Assembly: GCA_019416265.1 (NCBI GenBank)
Contig: DXXQ01000210.1
Location: forward strand, 1-24,650
Source of the DNA: Clostridiales bacterium
GTDB taxonomy: Bacteria > Bacillota > Clostridia > Lachnospirales > Lachnospiraceae
Reading direction: 5' to 3'
DNA length: 24,650 bases
A model generated the notes under the pieces. That model did not search any database, was not told where the DNA came from, and saw nothing but the letters and a program-made list of their open reading frames with translations. Shown piece after piece: positions 1 to 6,577 of the stretch. How positions within the stretch are numbered: position 1 is the first letter of the stretch; each line of letters starts with the position of its first letter. Made by a program: the position numbers and the translations under genes.

Positions 1-1
1 G

Positions 2-148
2 TATATCAAGGAGAGAGGGTATGCGATTTATCCGGGAAAGGTTACGGATGCAGACACGTTTCGTATCGGAAACATAGGTGAGATTTATTTAGAGGATATT
101 GATAAGGTATGCAGCATTTTTGAAGAATATTTTAAGACACATTGTTAA
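2..148 (+). CDS. phnW: 2-aminoethylphosphonate-pyruvate transaminase, C-terminal fragment
   Basis: This is the 3' end of a gene entering from the left edge: an open frame of 48 codons ending in TAA at 146-148. The visible residues include GYAIYPGKVTDADTFRIGNI, which matches the conserved C-terminal region of PhnW (GYVIYPGK..., FRIGNIG...). PhnW is a PLP-dependent class V aminotransferase that converts 2-aminoethylphosphonate plus pyruvate to phosphonoacetaldehyde plus alanine. Its product is the substrate of the next gene, phnX, which starts 20 bases downstream on the same strand, so the two form a degradation operon. The PLP lysine lies outside the window. The identification rests on about 48 residues and the neighbour. 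Confidence 0.8.
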   Translation, partial: YIKERGYAIYPGKVTDADTFRIGNIGEIYLEDIDKVCSIFEEYFKTHC

Positions 149-168
149 GAGTTAAATGGAGGCTTATC

Positions 169-951
169 ATGGAGAGAAAGATTGAAGCGGTTATTTTTGA
201 CTGGGCCGGAACAACTGTAGATTTTGGCTGCTTTGCGCCGGTGCAGGCATTTATCAGTGCATTTGAAGAATTTGGTATTACTCCGACGGTGGAGGAGGTC
301 CGTAAACCTATGGGAATGTTAAAGCGTGATCATATCAAAACAATGATGAACATGGAACGAATTCATCAGGAGTGGAAACGAATTCATGGAAGGGATTTTA
401 CTGAAGAAGATGTGGATCAGGTATATGAGGTAAGTGAACGAAGCATTTTGAAAATTTTAGATGGTTATGCAGCTCCAAAGCCTTATGTATTGGAGAGTGT
501 AAAGCGTTTACGTGAAATGGGGATTAAAATCGGTTCCACAACAGGATATACAGATGAAATGATGGCGATTGTTGTGCCAAAGGCAAAAGAACTGGGATAT
601 GCGCCGGATTGCTGGTTTTCTCCGAATTCTGTTGAAAATATGGGAAGACCTTATCCGTATATGATTTTTAAAAATCTGCAGGAGCTTAGGGTATCTTCCG
701 TGAAAAATGTATGGAAGGTCGGAGATACGGTTTCCGATATTAAAGAGGGCATTGCGGCCGGAGTTATCACAGTAGGCGTGATAGAGGGAAGCTCTGTTAT
801 GGCTCTTAGTGAGGAGCAGTATAATGCGCTTTCAGACGAGGAGAAGAAGACGGAATGCGAAAAAGTACGTAAGATTTATGAAAATGCCGGAGCAGATTAT
901 GTGATACAGAATATGTCGGAATTGCTGAATCTGGTGGAAAAATTATCATAA
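169..951 (+). CDS. phnX: Phosphonoacetaldehyde hydrolase (phosphonatase)
   Basis: The 260-residue product is a HAD-superfamily enzyme that cleaves the C-P bond of phosphonoacetaldehyde to acetaldehyde and phosphate. The start is the ATG at 169, preceded by TGGAGG at 157-162; an upstream in-frame TTG at 142 overlaps the phnW stop and has no ribosome binding site. The HAD motif DWAGTTVDFG carries the nucleophile Asp11. The cap-domain segment PMGMLKRDH holds Lys52, the Schiff-base lysine equivalent to Lys53 of the Bacillus enzyme, with Met48 matching its conserved Met. GDTVSDIKEG near residues 185-194 supplies the Mg-binding Asp186 and Asp190. All expected catalytic residues are present and the length is normal for the family. 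With phnW it completes two-step use of 2-aminoethylphosphonate as a phosphorus, nitrogen or carbon source. Confidence 0.96.
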   Translation: MERKIEAVIFDWAGTTVDFGCFAPVQAFISAFEEFGITPTVEEVRKPMGMLKRDHIKTMMNMERIHQEWKRIHGRDFTEEDVDQVYEVSERSILKILDGYAAPKPYVLESVKRLREMGIKIGSTTGYTDEMMAIVVPKAKELGYAPDCWFSPNSVENMGRPYPYMIFKNLQELRVSSVKNVWKVGDTVSDIKEGIAAGVITVGVIEGSSVMALSEEQYNALSDEEKKTECEKVRKIYENAGADYVIQNMSELLNLVEKLS

Positions 952-1002
952 GTATCTGGTATGGGGACAGGTAAAAAAAATCGCTCAATAACTGAGAAAA
1001 TA

Positions 1003-1031
1003 TTGGAAAAATCCCGTAACTGTGATAAAAT
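1003..1031 (+). promoter_or_regulatory. Sigma-A-type promoter of the hemerythrin gene
   Basis: TTGGAA (1003-1008) and TAAAAT (1026-1031) are separated by exactly 17 bases, with an extended -10 TG one base upstream of the hexamer (1023-1024). Transcription would start near 1038, giving a leader of roughly 70 bases before the hemerythrin ATG. The promoter separates hemerythrin from the upstream phn genes. Confidence 0.65.
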
Positions 1032-1109
1032 ATATGATATGTATTTAGAAAAAGTCCCAAGGTCGAAGCCGGGAAGGACGAACATCCAGAAAACAGGAGG
1101 TCAGATAAA

Positions 1110-1508
1110 ATGAGAGTAGAATTTGATAAAGCGCTGGAAACAGGGAACGAGATGATCGATTCACAGCACAAAGAGCTGATCAGCAGAATCGACCAGCTTC
1201 TTCAGAGCTGCCAGGAAGGAAACGGACAGATAAAGGCAATCAAAATGCTGGATTATCTTCTGGACTACACAGAGTTCCACTTTGACGCAGAAGAGAAGCT
1301 TCAGGAAGAGATTGGTTTCCCTGCAGTGAATGAGCATAAGGCAAAACATGCAGAGTTCAAAAACGCAGTAAAAGAGCTTCAGGAAATGCTGGAAGAAGAG
1401 GAAGGCCCTACAGAGGCTTTTGTAGCACAGGTTCAGAAAAACGTAGTAGACTGGCTTTTCGACCATATTAAAATATTCGACCGCGCAGTAGCAGAATACA
1501 AAGGCTGA
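1110..1508 (+). CDS. Bacteriohemerythrin (non-heme di-iron O2-binding protein)
   Basis: This 132-residue protein is a single-domain bacterial hemerythrin, a four-helix bundle that binds O2 at a di-iron centre and probably stores, senses or scavenges oxygen or related species in the cytoplasm. All seven iron ligands are visible: His20 (SQHKE), His57 and Glu61 (HFDAE), His76 and His80 (HKAKH), and His119 and Asp124 (HIKIFD). The length is normal for the family. The start is supported by AGGAGG at 1096-1101. The gene has its own promoter and a strong terminator, so it is probably monocistronic. In an obligate anaerobe, oxygen protection is the usual interpretation, but that role is inferred. Confidence 0.95.
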   Translation: MRVEFDKALETGNEMIDSQHKELISRIDQLLQSCQEGNGQIKAIKMLDYLLDYTEFHFDAEEKLQEEIGFPAVNEHKAKHAEFKNAVKELQEMLEEEEGPTEAFVAQVQKNVVDWLFDHIKIFDRAVAEYKG

Positions 1509-1548
1509 TCAAAGCACGGGAAATTTCATACAGCAAAAAACTTACATG

Positions 1549-1578
1549 CCGTCCGGTAGTATGCCGGACGGTTTTTTT
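1549..1578 (+). terminator. Rho-independent terminator after hemerythrin
   Basis: The perfect 8-bp stem CCGTCCGG / CCGGACGG (1549-1556 with 1564-1571) encloses a 7-base loop and is followed directly by seven T residues (1572-1578). It lies 40 bases after the hemerythrin stop codon. Confidence 0.93.
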
Positions 1579-1616
1579 CAAGAAAATAAGATTGGGGAAA
1601 GAAAAGGTTTACACTT

Positions 1617-2300
1617 ATGAGTGATTCATCAAAAACAAAAAAAACGCAATTTGCGGCGGATACCTCCAGCCGCAGTATCAAAGACTGGGTGAAAGCTTTG
1701 GCAGTTCTTCTTGTGGGGCTGACAGTGGCACATCTGGGAGTGACAATGTTTCTGCTGTCTGAGCTTGGAACAGATACCTTCACCGTATTTATCCAGGGAC
1801 TTGCGAAACAGTTTGGGCTTACAGTCGGAACGGTGCATGTGATCGTTCTTTGCATCCTTATGGTGGTAATGGCTTTGACCACAAAGGGTTACATAAAACC
1901 GGGAACAGTAGTCTGCGCCTTCTGCGGCGGTCCCATCATTGATCTCTTTACATGGATGCTTGGGGATTATATCAATGGAGCGTCTTCCATGGCAGTTCGC
2001 GGAATCAGTATGGTAGCGGGCTGCGTGATCCTGGCAGCAGGAATGTCTATTGTAATCAACAGCAATGCGGGAACAGGCCCCAATGATCTGGTTGCGATCA
2101 TTTTGTCAGATAAGATTGCATCTGTGGAATTTCGCTGGGTTCGTGTGGCGTGTGACGTATTCTTTGTAGGACTTGGCTTCCTGCTTGGAGGTACTGTAGG
2201 AATCGGAACGATTGTAGCAGTCTTCCTTACAGGACCGCTGGTTCAATTCTGGCTGCCGAAGACGAAAGGAATGATCGGCGCTGTTTTGAAAGAAAATTAA
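1617..2300 (+). CDS. YczE/YitT-type integral membrane protein
   Basis: The 227-residue hydrophobic protein has a polar N-terminus of about 25 residues, followed by about five or six membrane segments (roughly residues 27-50, 72-89, 95-115, 128-148, 175-215). The segment SNAGTGPNDLVAIILSD around residues 148-164 and the arrangement GITMV..G..., GGTVGIGTI resemble the YczE/YyaS/YitT family of uncharacterised membrane proteins. No transport substrate is known for this group, so function is open. The ribosome binding site is modest (AAAAGG, about 9 bases before the ATG). The gene lies between a terminator and a long hairpin and has no obvious partner. Membrane location is clear; the family assignment is by recognition of motifs. 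Confidence 0.75.
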   Translation: MSDSSKTKKTQFAADTSSRSIKDWVKALAVLLVGLTVAHLGVTMFLLSELGTDTFTVFIQGLAKQFGLTVGTVHVIVLCILMVVMALTTKGYIKPGTVVCAFCGGPIIDLFTWMLGDYINGASSMAVRGISMVAGCVILAAGMSIVINSNAGTGPNDLVAIILSDKIASVEFRWVRVACDVFFVGLGFLLGGTVGIGTIVAVFLTGPLVQFWLPKTKGMIGAVLKEN

Positions 2301-2321
2301 GAAAATATAAGAAATAAAGAT

Positions 2322-2407
2322 GCCGTTTGAAGCTTATAAACCGACTTCCCAAACGCCGGACTTTCATGTCAGACGTTCGGGGTACGGTTTGCTTCAGACG
2401 GCGTTTT
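2322..2407 (+). terminator. Long imperfect hairpin, probable terminator or structured RNA
   Basis: GCCGTTTGAAGC (2322-2333) pairs with GCTTCAGACGGC (2391-2402) with one G-U pair, AAACCG (2338-2343) pairs with CGGTTT (2385-2390), and inner segments also pair imperfectly (for example CCC/GGG, AACG/CGTT, GAC/GTC around a loop near 2362-2367). The stem is followed by GTTTTGCGTTATTTT, a weak T tract. It follows the YczE-type gene and faces the convergent XRE gene. The length, about 80 bases, is unusual for a simple terminator. Confidence 0.55.
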
Positions 2408-2538
2408 GCGTTATTTTATAAGAAAGTGTACATTTCTCTTTTTTCGGGGAATTAGGCAGGGCTATTTCTCCTGAATACAGATGTATTTCCTGCGTATGTT
2501 ATATTACAATAAAGCCATAAAAGCAAACAAAGTCCGAA

Positions 2539-3054
2539 TCAGCGGAGTTTTTTCTTTTCCTCGTTGAGAAGGGCGATGTTGATGTTATTTTCACTGGCGG
2601 TCTTGTCTACCCATAGATTCAGGGCATCGACAGCAAGGGAAATTTCATCAAGCTTTGAACTGATGAATGCGAAATCGGGAATCTCATCGTCAGAAATTTT
2701 TCCGTCCCGGGCAATCTGAATCAGACGGCTGGTAAGAGGGTTGATTTCATTTAAGCTGGCGATGGTTTCCAGAATGATATTGGAAAGCTCAGAAAGCTCG
2801 ACTTCCGGTACATAGCGGTCGCCGATCTCACATCGGTGAGAACAGTAATAATTGCAAAGCTCCGGCTGTTTGTAGCAGTCAGCCATTTGAACAACATCAT
2901 ATGGAGTGGGTTCCTGAAGACCGTACTCGATTTTTTCGATGCGGGCAGCAGAGACGCCGTCCATAAGGTCACTGGCTTTTTCCCGGGAAAGTCCCTGACT
3001 TTCTCTGCAAATCTGATAGATGGTTTTATCTTCTCTGGTTGATTGTCTTCCCAT
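2539..3054 (-). CDS. XRE-family helix-turn-helix transcriptional regulator
   Basis: The 171-residue protein has an N-terminal XRE/Cro-type HTH (about residues 10-65: IYQICRESQGLSREKASDLM, then SAARIEKIEYG and PTPYDVVQMADCY). After it comes a short Cys-containing linker (PELCNYYCSHRCEIG) and a helical C-terminal half. Variants with this layout are common in Lachnospiraceae, but no ligand or target is known to me. The start chosen is the ATG at 3052-3054, with GGAG about 11 bases upstream and a promoter further up. The open frame continues upstream to 3168, but that part overlaps the promoter. The gene is divergent from two small genes at 3185 and 3347, which are candidate targets. The cysteine cluster might bind metal, but this is only inference. 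Confidence 0.85.
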   Translation of the reverse strand: MGRQSTREDKTIYQICRESQGLSREKASDLMDGVSAARIEKIEYGLQEPTPYDVVQMADCYKQPELCNYYCSHRCEIGDRYVPEVELSELSNIILETIASLNEINPLTSRLIQIARDGKISDDEIPDFAFISSKLDEISLAVDALNLWVDKTASENNINIALLNEEKKKLR

Positions 3055-3139
3055 GGTAATTCGTTCTCCTTTTCCCTCACCGCAAAGGAGGAATAACCGA
3101 AAAAAGGAATCCTCGCAGACGGTGCTGTTTCTACTGTTT

Positions 3140-3168
3140 ATTATACTGGAATCAGGGAAAGTAAGCAA
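3140..3168 (-). promoter_or_regulatory. Promoter of the XRE regulator gene
   Basis: Read on the minus strand, TTGCTT (3163-3168) and a consensus TATAAT (3140-3145) are separated by 17 bases. The predicted leader is about 80 bases. The same stretch must also carry any promoter for the small gene at 3185, so the two may be co-regulated. Confidence 0.55.
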
Positions 3169-3184
3169 GACGGAGGGTGAAAAT

Positions 3185-3328
3185 ATGAATGCAGGAGAAC
3201 GGATACGGGCAGTAAGGATGATTGAAAAAATGGAAAAAAATGCGGGCTACTCTGAGAAACTGGGGATAAAGAATGTTTCCGTATATCACGGGTGTGGAAA
3301 AGAAAAGAACAGAAAAACTATTTTATGA
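3185..3328 (+). CDS. Small charged protein, unknown function
   Basis: This 47-codon open frame begins at ATG 3185 and is preceded by GGAGGG 3172-3177, a good ribosome binding site at proper distance. The product is basic and partly helical (MNAGERIRAVRMIEKMEKN...), with no membrane segment. I do not recognise a named family, although short proteins beginning with a similar ERIRAVRMIEKME-type helix feel familiar from Lachnospiraceae genomes. It is divergent from the XRE regulator and lies 18 bases upstream of another small gene on the same strand. Coding is supported by the ribosome binding site and the operon-like spacing only. Confidence 0.5.
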   Translation: MNAGERIRAVRMIEKMEKNAGYSEKLGIKNVSVYHGCGKEKNRKTIL

Positions 3329-3346
3329 AAGAAAGAGGAAGAAGAT

Positions 3347-3571
3347 ATGATGACATTGTTGTTTATGATTCTCATGGTTTGGATTTTTGGCAAACTGATC
3401 GGCGTCGCTTTTAAAGCTGCCTGGGGAATTTCCAAGGTGCTGTTCACGCTGGTATTTTTACCGATTACTCTTCTGGGACTTGTGCTTGTGGGACTTATCA
3501 AGCTTGCCTTCCCGATTCTTGCCATTGTGGGACTTGTTACACTGGTTCGAACAGCCGGTACGAAATGTTAA
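3347..3571 (+). CDS. Small hydrophobic membrane protein, unknown function
   Basis: The 74-residue product is almost entirely hydrophobic, with about two or three membrane-spanning stretches (residues 1-20, 28-52, 53-70) rich in Leu, Val, Ile and Gly. A purine-rich AGGAAGAAG precedes the doubled ATG at 3347/3350, and either could be the start. It follows the 47-residue protein by 18 bases and probably shares its transcript. No motif identifies a function. Size and composition would fit a membrane accessory protein or a small stress protein, but nothing in the sequence decides this. Confidence 0.55.
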   Translation: MMTLLFMILMVWIFGKLIGVAFKAAWGISKVLFTLVFLPITLLGLVLVGLIKLAFPILAIVGLVTLVRTAGTKC

Positions 3572-3602
3572 GATAAAGAGGTGACACGGTGAAAAAGCAG
3601 GA

Positions 3603-3623
3603 GAGCCCTATAAATAAGGGCTC
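3603..3623. terminator. Shared hairpin between convergent transcripts
   Basis: GAGCCCT (3603-3609) and AGGGCTC (3617-3623) form a 7-bp stem around a 7-base loop. It includes the stop codon of the minus-strand padR gene and lies after the plus-strand small membrane gene. T tracts occur a few bases downstream in both directions (GTCTTTT on plus, CTGCTTTTT on minus), so it may act as a weak bidirectional terminator. Confidence 0.5.
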
Positions 3624-3913
3624 CCGTCTTTTACCATTGTTTCCAGGCGATTATATTCTTTCAGGAGCATTTCCTTGCCTGTGTTTGTAATAATATAAGA
3701 TTTCTTTCGTCCTTTGCTTTCTGTAAGACGGACGATCTGGTTGCTTTCAAATTTGGCAAGCATGGCATAGAGAGTGCCGGGGCCGACCTGTACTCTTCCG
3801 TGGGAAAGAGCATTTACTTTTTCCATAATGTCTACGCCGCAGCATTCCTCAAGAAGAGCGAGAAGAATATAATACATAGGCTCTGTTAAAGTTTGAAACT
3901 GTTCCCTTGCCAT
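3608..3913 (-). CDS. PadR-family transcriptional regulator
   Basis: The 101-residue protein is a short PadR-type winged-helix repressor. Visible features are the start TEPMYYILLALLEECCGVDI, the recognition region SHGRVQVGPGTLYAMLAKFE, and the wing LTESKGRKKSYIITNTGKEM. The start is the ATG at 3911-3913 with AAGGAG upstream; longer in-frame extensions would run into the preceding gene. It follows the DUF2812 gene by 32 bases in the same transcript. PadR plus DUF2812 is a recurring pair in Firmicutes, thought to be a regulator with a membrane partner. Two identical-core palindromes at the operon promoter (5290-5304 and 5322-5340) are its probable operators, so it likely represses its own operon. 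Confidence 0.92.
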   Translation of the reverse strand: MAREQFQTLTEPMYYILLALLEECCGVDIMEKVNALSHGRVQVGPGTLYAMLAKFESNQIVRLTESKGRKKSYIITNTGKEMLLKEYNRLETMVKDGSPYL

Positions 3914-3945
3914 AAAACCAACTCCTTGCTTTCTGAATATGGGAT

Positions 3946-5253
3946 TCATTCCGAAAGGGAATAAATCTGAAAAATTCTGGATTCGATTTGGGAAATCTGT
4001 TCTGGGTTTAGAGACGAATCCAGCCATAAATCCAGAACTGCATGTTTATATAAAATCCGAAACTGTGTTCCGAAACCGGAGTCTGATTTTACCGCTTCCA
4101 ATCCGGACCAGTTGTCAGAGCAGTCCTCCCAGATAAGTGGGACACCGCTGTAATCCTTTGGAGACTGCCGCCACAAAAAGTTTCTAACCCAGAGATAAGA
4201 CGGGCGGTAAATCGTATAATCAAAATGATGTACTGTATCAGTGTCGGAGGAACTGGTATACCAGATGGAACAGGATTCTCTGCTTCCCAGAAGGCTTTGG
4301 GAATAATCATATTCAGGAGAAGCATCCGGATCCGGGACTGCGTCAGTAAAATCTGACGGAAGGAGAATATCGTGCTCCGGGAGACTTTTATTTGCCGGCC
4401 GGGAATCCGGGGTATTGAAGAAAACAATGCCGATGATGCTCAATACCAGAACTGCAAGGGCAGAAATCATCCTGACATTCATCTGCTGTCTTCTGTTTGG
4501 CCTGAAAGTGGAAAGCGCCAGAGTGAGAACCGGTATGGCAAGAAAGACAGCGGCGTATGGAAGGATGTTGTTTACGGAATTTTCCCGGATTGCATAATAA
4601 GCGGCGAGGAAAAGCAGAGCAGCTAAAAGCAGAGGTTCCAGCAGATGGAGAAAAGGGAGTCTGCTTTTACAGAAAATGGGATGCCCCTCGTTTATTGCTC
4701 CTTTTGCCCGTCGATACCATAACAGGATGGAAAGTCCTTTCTCTACGGAAAGAATGAGGTACAGGAAAAAACCGAGCATAATAAATAATAAAGCTGACTG
4801 AAAGGCTATGTCCGAAAAGTGCTGAAGAAGCATAAACGGAAGATAGAATACCAGAAACAGAAGAAGCGGAAGATAACGCAGCAGCCAGTTTTGTTTCTCG
4901 GATTTCAGGATATTGGCCAGTTTTTCTTCTTCGGTGATAATAGGAACAGCATTTTCCCTGATGCGTTCAAATACACAGAATTTGCGGATTCCGTCAAGGA
5001 ACTTCCAGCCTGCGGCTTCACAGTATCCGGCGTATTCCATGGCGCCTGTATCCGGACGTAGATCGTATTCGCTTCCTTCGGGGAAAACCTCTGCAGAATA
5101 GTATTTTTTCTGAGGTTCTCCTTTTTCGAAGACCATGCCAAAACGAAATTCTTTAAAGTGCCAGCCTTTTAGAGACTGTCTGTGAAGATAATCTGTAAAA
5201 GAATCACATTCGCGATAATGGAAGAGAAGTGGTACGTGGATTTTTTTTAACAT
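3946..5253 (-). CDS. DUF2812 domain-containing membrane protein
   Basis: The 435-residue protein begins with a DUF2812 domain (about residues 10-100: FHYRECDSFTDYLHRQSLKG, GWHFKEFRFGMVFEKG, YDLRPD, YCEAAGWKFL). Five membrane segments follow (about 124-144, 149-170, 204-222, 229-249, 262-279). The C-terminal part of about 150 residues is probably extracytoplasmic and contains Trp- and Tyr-rich stretches. The start ATG at 5251-5253 has AAAGGAGG just upstream. It is the first gene of the operon with padR and is transcribed from the palindrome-bearing promoter. Proteins of this family accompany PadR regulators, but their biochemical role is unknown. A membrane stress or envelope sensor role would be a guess. 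Confidence 0.88.
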   Translation of the reverse strand: MLKKIHVPLLFHYRECDSFTDYLHRQSLKGWHFKEFRFGMVFEKGEPQKKYYSAEVFPEGSEYDLRPDTGAMEYAGYCEAAGWKFLDGIRKFCVFERIRENAVPIITEEEKLANILKSEKQNWLLRYLPLLLFLVFYLPFMLLQHFSDIAFQSALLFIMLGFFLYLILSVEKGLSILLWYRRAKGAINEGHPIFCKSRLPFLHLLEPLLLAALLFLAAYYAIRENSVNNILPYAAVFLAIPVLTLALSTFRPNRRQQMNVRMISALAVLVLSIIGIVFFNTPDSRPANKSLPEHDILLPSDFTDAVPDPDASPEYDYSQSLLGSRESCSIWYTSSSDTDTVHHFDYTIYRPSYLWVRNFLWRQSPKDYSGVPLIWEDCSDNWSGLEAVKSDSGFGTQFRILYKHAVLDLWLDSSLNPEQISQIESRIFQIYSLSE

Positions 5254-5289
5254 GGTGTCTGCCTCCTTTCAAAAAGGAATAAAACATAG

Positions 5290-5304
5290 TATCGAGTATC
5301 GATA
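5290..5304. promoter_or_regulatory. Probable PadR operator, promoter-distal site
   Basis: TATCGAGTATCGATA is an inverted repeat TATCGA-N3-TCGATA. It lies just downstream of the predicted transcription start of the DUF2812-padR operon. Its core is the same as that of the second palindrome, whose centre is 34 bp away. Confidence 0.6.
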
Positions 5305-5316
5305 TATCTTAATTAT

Positions 5317-5345
5317 AATATAATATCGAGACTCGATATTGTCAA
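5317..5345 (-). promoter_or_regulatory. Promoter of the DUF2812-padR operon
   Basis: On the minus strand a perfect -35 TTGACA (5340-5345) is followed after exactly 17 bases by TATATT (5317-5322). Almost the whole spacer is occupied by a 19-bp perfect palindrome, so a repressor bound there would block RNA polymerase. The start would be near 5310. The 303-base stretch between 5253 and 5557 holds only this promoter, its operators and the divergent promoter at 5415-5443. Confidence 0.75.
5322..5340. promoter_or_regulatory. Probable PadR operator within the promoter spacer
   Basis: AATATCGAGACTCGATATT is a perfect 19-bp palindrome around a central base. Its inner part again reads TATCGA-N3-TCGATA. 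It sits between the -35 and -10 elements of the DUF2812-padR promoter, the classic position for an autorepressor site. Assignment to PadR is inferred from the co-transcribed gene. Confidence 0.7.
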
Positions 5346-5414
5346 CGAAAAAATACAGATTCTCAAAAAAGAGTGGAAAGGATATATGACTTTTCGGAAA
5401 ATTCAGAAAAAATA

Positions 5415-5443
5415 TTGAGGAAAATGGAAAGATGAATTATAAT
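5415..5443 (+). promoter_or_regulatory. Promoter of the DUF1653 and LURP-one gene pair
   Basis: TTGAGG (5415-5420) and a perfect TATAAT (5438-5443) are 17 bases apart. About 33 bases further down is a perfect inverted repeat GATCGGGCGATC (5476-5487), a possible operator. The leader to the next ATG at 5557 is about 105 bases. Confidence 0.65.
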
Positions 5444-5556
5444 GCAGATAATCAGAATAATGAGTACAACGATGTGATCGGGCGATCGAATAAGTGAAGA
5501 TGTCAGTTTATTTAGCTTCGTTGTGCCAGGGTTTGGGGTAAAAGGAGATCAGAAAT

Positions 5557-6048
5557 ATGAGCAGGGTTAAAATTATAAAGAAAAATGATGAATACAGTCT
5601 GGAATATAATATCGGAGATATCTTCGAGGTGACAGGAACCTGGTTCGGCGGCGTACATATTGCGGGAAAAACAGGGATTCCGGTATCTCTTGATAAGGAA
5701 GAGTATGTGGAGCTTCCGGAAGAAACACAGTTTGAGCAAGGAGGCGGCGAGCCGGCGCCTCTGGAGGAGGAAGTGCCGGAACGGGATATAGAGGTCGGAG
5801 ATTTGGTGCGGCATTTTAAGCGTGAATGGGTATCTGCAGAATCTCAGGAATATTTGTACAGGATTCTTGCCTTTGCCCAGCACACGGAAAACGGAGAAAA
5901 GCTGGTGATTTACCAGGCGATTTATCCGCCGTATAAGACCTGTGCCCGTCCTTATGCCATGTTCATGAGTGAGGTGGACAGGGAAAAATATCCGGATGTG
6001 AAGCAGAAATATCGCTTCGAAAAAGTAGAAACAAAGAGGTGGGTATAG
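5557..6048 (+). CDS. DUF1653 domain-containing protein
   Basis: The 163-residue protein has two parts. Residues 1-55 form a small beta-rich region (YNIGDIFEVTGTWFGGVHIA). Residues 82-155 match the DUF1653 pattern: GDLVRHFKREW, YLYRILAFAQHTENGEKLVI, YQAIYPPYKTCARPYAMFM, then a SEVDREKYP-type end. An acidic Gly/Pro/Glu linker joins them. DUF1653 domains are small beta barrels of unknown function, usually cytoplasmic, and most occur as stand-alone proteins of about 70-80 residues, so this is a two-domain version. The ribosome binding site AAAGGAG lies upstream of the ATG. It is followed 31 bases later by the LURP-one-like gene, probably in the same transcript. Confidence 0.8.
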   Translation: MSRVKIIKKNDEYSLEYNIGDIFEVTGTWFGGVHIAGKTGIPVSLDKEEYVELPEETQFEQGGGEPAPLEEEVPERDIEVGDLVRHFKREWVSAESQEYLYRILAFAQHTENGEKLVIYQAIYPPYKTCARPYAMFMSEVDREKYPDVKQKYRFEKVETKRWV

Positions 6049-6079
6049 CCCTTTTTACAAATGATACGGGGGATTGTGT

Positions 6080-6550
6080 ATGAAGCTTATATTTAAACAG
6101 AGAATGTTTTCATGGTTTGACAGTTATGACATTTATGAGGAATCCGGTGCAGTTGCCTTTGAAGTCAAAGGAGAATTGGCTCTTGGACACTGCCTGAGGA
6201 TTTATGATTCCTGGGGAGACGAAGCCGGTCTGATAAAAGAACGGGTGCTTACCTTCCTCCCGAAATTTGAGATGTACGAAGGGGAGAAATATATCGGCTG
6301 TATCAGCAAAGAACTGACGTTTTTCAAGCCAAAATACAATATTGATTATAATGGATGGCATATTGAAGGCGACTGGCTGGAGTGGGACTACACCATTTAC
6401 GGCAGCGCAGGAGAGGTGATAGCCTCTGTTTATAAAGAAGTTTTTCACCTGACAGATACGTATGTCATTGATGTGAAAAATCCCGGGGATGCGCTTTACG
6501 CTCTTATGTTTGTCCTGGCCATTGATGCGGAGAAGTGCTCCAGAGATTAA
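6080..6550 (+). CDS. LURP-one-related (tubby/scramblase-like fold) protein
   Basis: The 156-residue protein fits the LURP-one-related family (YxjI type), a 12-strand barrel around a helix related to tubby and phospholipid scramblase C-terminal domains. Typical features are the N-terminal MKLIFKQRMFSWFDSYDIYE, the repeated beta strands (FEVKGELALGHCLRIYD, EAGLIKERVLTFLPKFEMYE) and the closing helix (DALYALMFVLAIDAEK). The ATG at 6080 is preceded by a G-rich stretch (CGGGGGATTG); an upstream TTG at 6074 is less likely. There are no membrane segments or signal peptide. Function in bacteria is unknown. The gene follows the DUF1653 gene and precedes a broken regulator gene. Confidence 0.8.
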   Translation: MKLIFKQRMFSWFDSYDIYEESGAVAFEVKGELALGHCLRIYDSWGDEAGLIKERVLTFLPKFEMYEGEKYIGCISKELTFFKPKYNIDYNGWHIEGDWLEWDYTIYGSAGEVIASVYKEVFHLTDTYVIDVKNPGDALYALMFVLAIDAEKCSRD

Positions 6551-6577
6551 AGGGGTTAAAAAAAGGAAGAGCTTGGG

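Noticed and set aside
5432..5497. Possible 21-codon frame beginning MNYNADNQNN
   Set aside because: Its first codons overlap the -10 TATAAT of a good promoter at 5415-5443, so it would not be transcribed from that start; no family recognised.
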